The notes below the pieces were generated by a model, which ran no database searches, was not told where the DNA came from, and was given only the letters and a program-made list of their open reading frames with translations. Of a DNA stretch of 64,000 bases, positions 60,419 to 64,000 are shown one piece after another. How positions within the stretch are numbered: position 1 is the stretch's first letter; each line of letters starts with the position of its first letter. The DNA lies in the NCBI RefSeq assembly GCF_011299555.1, contig NZ_CP049857.1, positions 1,240,001-1,304,000 of the forward strand, in the 5' to 3' direction. The position numbers were made by a program, and so were the translations under genes. Source of the stretch: Dysgonomonas sp. HDW5A. Its GTDB lineage: Bacteria > Bacteroidota > Bacteroidia > Bacteroidales > Dysgonomonadaceae.

Positions 60419-61516
60419 TTAGAATTTATTGAGACAACTAATTATGGCTGTAGCCTCGGAAAGTGTCAATGCAGTATTTAATGGTAAGCTTAGTACTTCT
60501 TTATGGATTTTTTCTGTTATACTAAACGACAGATTGCTCCACTCCTTGTAAGCCTCTTGTTTGTGTGGCGGTAAAGGGTAATGCACCTGAGTTTGTATAT
60601 TCTGATCCGACAGATATTTTTGGAGTTCGTCTCTTCGTTCGCAACGTACCACAAACATATGAAAAGAATGCTCTGTAATAGTGTCTGCAAAGGGTAATAT
60701 AATATCCTCGTTTACAATCTCCGTAAAATACTTAGTTGCCAATACTTGTCGGTATTTGGTATCATCTTGTAAATATTTCAATTTTACAGATAATACAGCC
60801 GCTTGTACCTCATCGAGGCGAGAATTAAATCCTTTGTATTTATTGATATATTTAGCTTCTGTCCCGTAATTCGCTAAAGCTCTGATAACCTCCGCTAATT
60901 TAGTGTCATTTGTAGTTACTGCACCTGCATCACCCAATGCTCCCAGATTTTTAGTCGGATAAAAGCTAAAAGCTGTAGCATCACACAATCCACCTACAGG
61001 CTTCCCCTGATAAATAGCTCCATGAGCTTGAGCAGCATCATCAATTACTTTTAGATTGTATTTCTGGGCAATTTTATTTATTTCATTCATCGGGCAAGAT
61101 AACCCATAAAGATGAACAGGCAGAATAGCCTTAGTTTTTGATGTTATTTTTTCTTCGATCTTTTTAGGATCAATATTATAGGTTCGAATATCAGGCTCTA
61201 CCAATACAGGAGTTAATCGGCTTTCAGTTATTGCCAAGATTGTAGCAATGTATGTATTGGCGGGCACTATCACTTCGTCACCATCACTCATTATCCCCAA
61301 TTCTTTATAAGCACACAGAATGAGCTTTATAGCCTCCAAGCCATTACCAACGCCTATACAGTTATTGACCTGACAATAATCGGCAAACGAAATTTCGAAT
61401 TGCTTTACCTCTTCTCCCAATATATACCAGCCTGAACGAACAACCCGTAAAACAGCCTGCTCAATCTCCGATTGATATTTCTCATTTACTTTTTTGAGGT
61501 CAAGAAAAGGAATCAT
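60419..61516 (-). CDS. DegT/DnrJ/EryC1-type PLP aminotransferase (sugar or other)
   Basis: The 365-residue PLP enzyme belongs to the DegT/ArnB/WecE family. The Schiff-base lysine is in [19 protein letters not shown], and [14 protein letters not shown] holds the aspartate that pairs with the PLP nitrogen. [12 protein letters not shown] and [16 protein letters not shown] are further family marks. Members aminate keto-sugars for surface polysaccharide or antibiotic precursors. It is 4 bp from the APC permease gene on the same strand, an unusual partner for a surface sugar pathway. The substrate is unknown, with FdtB-like dTDP-sugar use as one possibility. Confidence 0.88.
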   Translation of the reverse strand: MIPFLDLKKVNEKYQSEIEQAVLRVVRSGWYILGEEVKQFEISFADYCQVNNCIGVGNGLEAIKLILCAYKELGIMSDGDEVIVPANTYIATILAITESRLTPVLVEPDIRTYNIDPKKIEEKITSKTKAILPVHLYGLSCPMNEINKIAQKYNLKVIDDAAQAHGAIYQGKPVGGLCDATAFSFYPTKNLGALGDAGAVTTNDTKLAEVIRALANYGTEAKYINKYKGFNSRLDEVQAAVLSVKLKYLQDDTKYRQVLATKYFTEIVNEDIILPFADTITEHSFHMFVVRCERRDELQKYLSDQNIQTQVHYPLPPHKQEAYKEWSNLSFSITEKIHKEVLSLPLNTALTLSEATAIISCLNKF

Positions 61517-61520
61517 ATAC

Positions 61521-63179
61521 TTACACTTTATGGATGGCTAATTTACTCTTTTTATATCCATATAAAAAATAGATAGACAAGCCAATTGCCAGCCACATTA
61601 AAAACATAAGCCAATTGGACAATCCTAATTCGGTCATAAGATACAAATTTGTCAATATGCCCAGTGTTGGAAGTAACGAAAACTTTAATTTATAAGCTGC
61701 AACAGAAAGTCCCGCCCAAGCTATCCAAAAGACAATCAGGAGTGGTTTCTCTTGAAGAATCGCTTTGTAATCGAGCTTCAACAAGAAAATACCAAACGCA
61801 ATAAGAAGCAAAATAAAAACAATATATTGTCCGTTTACATAAGGTACTTTGAATTTTGCTTTTTTGCTATATCCCTTATGATCGAGATACAGAACTCCCG
61901 AACAGACTAGTATAAAGGCGAAAAATGTACCTACACTCGTAAGGTCTACCACAAATTGCATATCGAGGAAGAAAGAAGGTACAGCAACCAATATCCCTGC
62001 AATAATAGTCGCAAAAGCAGGAGTCTTAAATTTCTTATGAATCTTACCAAACTTAGGCCAGAGAAGACCATCGCGGCTCATTGTCATCCAGATACGGGGT
62101 TGCCCAATCTGGAATACTAATATGGCACTCGTAATGGCTATTACTGCACTTACCGATATAACACCTGCAATAAAATCCATATCGACCAGTTGAAAGACAT
62201 ACGCTAAAGGATCGTCAACACCCAATTCCTTGTAGCTAACCATACCAGTCAGCACCAGTGTTATTGCAATATATAATATAGTACATACTGCTAAACAATA
62301 GAGCATGGCACGGGGCATATCACGTTGTGGATTTTTACATTCTTCGGCTGTAGTAGAAACTGAGTCGAACCCGACAAATGAGAAAAAGACAGCAGCAACT
62401 CCGCCTAATACTCCGCCTACCCCATTGGGTGCAAATGGAGACCAATTAGCAGGCTTCACAAAGAAAAATCCGGCTAGAATTACAAACAAGATAATCCCGA
62501 CTTTAAGGTAAACCAAAAGATTATTTACTGTTTTTGATTCCTTGATGCCAACAAAAACCAATGATGTAAGAAGTATAATAATACCTCCCGCAGGTAAATT
62601 AATCAGTATTTTGTATCCGAAAATTTCAGGAGCACTACGGTATATTTCAGCAGATTGTATAACATTGGTAGGAAGATCTGGTATATTTGCCATGACTTTC
62701 TGATAGGACTCGTAGGCACTTAAATAGCCTATAGAAAGGTAATGCGGAAAGTGTATACCAAATCCTTCGAGCATCGTAGTAAAGTATCCCGACCAGGAGA
62801 TGGCAATAACCATATTTGATACTGAGTATTCGAGAATAAGAGCCCAACCTATTGCCCAAGCAAAGATTTCACCTAATGTTGCATAGGTATAGGTATAAGC
62901 ACTACCGCTTGTAGATATCATCGATGCAAACTGTGCATAGCATAAAGCTGTAAAAACACAGGCAATGGCAACGAATACAAAAAGCAGTGAAACCGCAGGG
63001 CCTCCTTGAAAAGCCGCCCGACCGATTGTACTGAAAATACCTGCTCCAATTATTGCCGCAATACCAAACAGGGTAAGATCTTTAACGCCTAATACTCTTT
63101 TAAGTCCATGATCCTGAATTTCTCCTACATGACCTCCTTTAGTTATATCTTTTCTCCTAAACAGGGAGTTTAAATCCAT
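61521..63179 (-). CDS. APC-family amino acid permease
   Basis: The 552-residue inner-membrane protein has about 14 predicted helices and the APC signature near the N-terminus ([19 protein letters not shown]). Further typical segments are [18 protein letters not shown] and [24 protein letters not shown]. It resembles cationic amino acid transporter (CAT/YfnA-like) clades with a long C-terminal part. Likely substrates are amino acids or related amines. The start overlaps the stop of the FemAB/GNAT-like gene by one base, so the three downstream genes on the minus strand form one operon. Confidence 0.92.
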   Translation of the reverse strand: MDLNSLFRRKDITKGGHVGEIQDHGLKRVLGVKDLTLFGIAAIIGAGIFSTIGRAAFQGGPAVSLLFVFVAIACVFTALCYAQFASMISTSGSAYTYTYATLGEIFAWAIGWALILEYSVSNMVIAISWSGYFTTMLEGFGIHFPHYLSIGYLSAYESYQKVMANIPDLPTNVIQSAEIYRSAPEIFGYKILINLPAGGIIILLTSLVFVGIKESKTVNNLLVYLKVGIILFVILAGFFFVKPANWSPFAPNGVGGVLGGVAAVFFSFVGFDSVSTTAEECKNPQRDMPRAMLYCLAVCTILYIAITLVLTGMVSYKELGVDDPLAYVFQLVDMDFIAGVISVSAVIAITSAILVFQIGQPRIWMTMSRDGLLWPKFGKIHKKFKTPAFATIIAGILVAVPSFFLDMQFVVDLTSVGTFFAFILVCSGVLYLDHKGYSKKAKFKVPYVNGQYIVFILLLIAFGIFLLKLDYKAILQEKPLLIVFWIAWAGLSVAAYKLKFSLLPTLGILTNLYLMTELGLSNWLMFLMWLAIGLSIYFLYGYKKSKLAIHKV

Positions 63180-64000
63180 TATTGTAGTGTTATATTTATT
63201 TGATAGGTGTCGTATATAATGCCTCTCGCTCCAAAACCTTCTTTCTGGGAAATCAAGCCTTCGTTGAGAAAATGACCACTATCTTCGTTAGATGTTCCAA
63301 AATCGAAATACTTCTTCTTGACAAAAACCTTATTTATCAAGTGGTCGAATAACAGGTCTAATGCACCAGCCTCTTTTCCTTCTTCCGAAGCCGATATATA
63401 TTGAGAATGAGCCACTGTAGCTGTTTCGAAAATTAAGCAACCCGCCAAAATCCTATTCTCTTTTAAAGTGCAGAATAATCGGATATTATCGGGAAATTGA
63501 TTCCTCAAATACGCTATTTCGTCTAATGAATGAGTGGCAACTGCCTGATGATTTTCTTTAAGATTCTCTTCGAGAACAGCCCAGAATTCGGGTAAAGAAT
63601 CCGATTCGCACACAATGAGATTTTGTTTTTCGGCTTTCTTCAGTTGTCTTTTTCGTAGTTCCGAATAGCCCAGCTTGGCGGAAAGATCAACTGTTGAAGA
63701 TATCGTCCTCGACAATAGTGTTGCTTTATTTCTAAAGAGGGCATATAAATCATCCTCAGAAGGATAGCGATGGTATATATGCGGAATCGGTTTATATATA
63801 ATCTTGCTTATTTTGTTTTCTTGCAGATACTTTACAACTGTATCTAATATCTCAATTGCCTGAGGTGTTTTAGTATCCTCCGAAAGAATTAAGCCTCCAT
63901 AGGTTAAGCCTTGATGGGAGTAGAATACTTGTTCCGATATATTTGCCGGAAGTAGAGCAATCAGCTTGTTCTTATCGAAGAACATCAAAGAATAATCGTG
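63179..64000 (-). CDS. FemAB/GNAT-like acyltransferase (partial at window end)
   Basis: The frame stays open to the window edge (HDYSLMFFDKNKLIALLPAN), so the true N-terminus lies outside. An internal start at 63985 or 63988 is unlikely because the family continues upstream. The visible 273 residues resemble the acetyltransferase/FemAB-related family: VYSHQGLTYGGL-like FYSHQGLTYGGLIL at the start, a basic helix SELRKRQLKKAEKQNLIV, and FDFGTSNEDSGHFLNEGLISQKEGFGARG at the end (quoted in parts). It probably moves an acyl or aminoacyl group. The operon with an aminotransferase and an amino acid permease hints at a small-molecule or surface-sugar modification (inference). Confidence 0.75.
   Translation of the reverse strand, partial: HDYSLMFFDKNKLIALLPANISEQVFYSHQGLTYGGLILSEDTKTPQAIEILDTVVKYLQENKISKIIYKPIPHIYHRYPSEDDLYALFRNKATLLSRTISSTVDLSAKLGYSELRKRQLKKAEKQNLIVCESDSLPEFWAVLEENLKENHQAVATHSLDEIAYLRNQFPDNIRLFCTLKENRILAGCLIFETATVAHSQYISASEEGKEAGALDLLFDHLINKVFVKKKYFDFGTSNEDSGHFLNEGLISQKEGFGARGIIYDTYQINITLQ

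Noticed and set aside
63179-63988. Complete FemAB/GNAT-like gene starting near 63988
   Set aside because: That codon is TTG and the frame stays open to the window edge with family-like sequence, so the gene is partial.

Overview
The window looks like chromosome from an anaerobic or oxygen-tolerant gut-type Bacteroidales, most like Dysgonomonas and relatives. The evidence is an AT-rich sequence, a SusC/SusD polysaccharide utilization locus (PUL), LytS/LytTR regulators, ECF sigma/FecR pairs, several start-proximal TANNTTTG (-7 type) boxes, no consistent Shine-Dalgarno sequences, and a T9SS-like tail on one enzyme. The genus is an inference from gene style only. No rRNA, tRNA, CRISPR array, integrase or transposase was seen.

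Layout. 1-6.3 kb: the 3' end of a TonB-dependent receptor, then a tandem pair of LytS-like sensor kinases (the first has lost its phospho-acceptor histidine) with a LytTR regulator, a convergent DUF1349 gene, and a second kinase/LytTR pair. 6.5-9.8 kb: a CPA2 cation/proton antiporter and an EamA exporter. 10.1-17.2 kb: a seven-gene electron-transfer operon, hdrC-hdrB-hdrA-flxD-flxC-flxB-flxA, predicted to be an NADH dehydrogenase/heterodisulfide reductase-like complex. It is interrupted by a 0.46-kb cassette carrying a GxxExxY (PD-(D/E)XK-like) gene between inverted repeats. 17.4-24.7 kb: AlkD-like and VOC genes, an ECF sigma/FecR pair flanked by two paralogous carboxypeptidase-regulatory-like proteins (one with an STN sensor domain but no TonB receptor barrel), a small membrane protein and ferrochelatase.

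24.8-38.6 kb: a beta-glucan PUL on the minus strand (SusC, SusD, surface glycan-binding lipoprotein, GH16, GH3, GH5) with a divergent membrane-spanning Y_Y_Y/LuxR-type regulator. 39.2-43.5 kb: an outer-membrane barrel protein followed by a glycine-betaine/proline ABC transporter (ProV-ProW-ProX), a plausible outer-plus-inner membrane osmolyte uptake unit. 43.6-45.5 kb: an SDR dehydrogenase and DUF4861 lipoprotein pair. 46.3-50.4 kb: isochorismatase-like and YdeI-like genes, then a large fused FAD/Fe-S dehydrogenase. 50.7-54.2 kb: a DUF438/hemerythrin-like, DUF1858-DUF2249 and cupin operon, then a DUF6249/ECF sigma group. 54.2-64 kb: phosphodiesterase, two DUF4595-like lipoproteins, a NimA-like flavoprotein, M20 deacylase, Kup, and an operon of DegT aminotransferase, APC permease and FemAB/GNAT-like protein, the last cut by the window end.

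The most notable unexplained signal is a family of about 14 short imperfect palindromes (core AAGGTC-NNN-GACCTT). In the longest copies it continues into TTTTATTGCTTTGGCAAGTATAAC. Copies sit in intergenic gaps, often starting inside or right after a stop codon, across functionally unrelated genes. One locus has two copies in tandem. I do not know a named repeat family that matches it.
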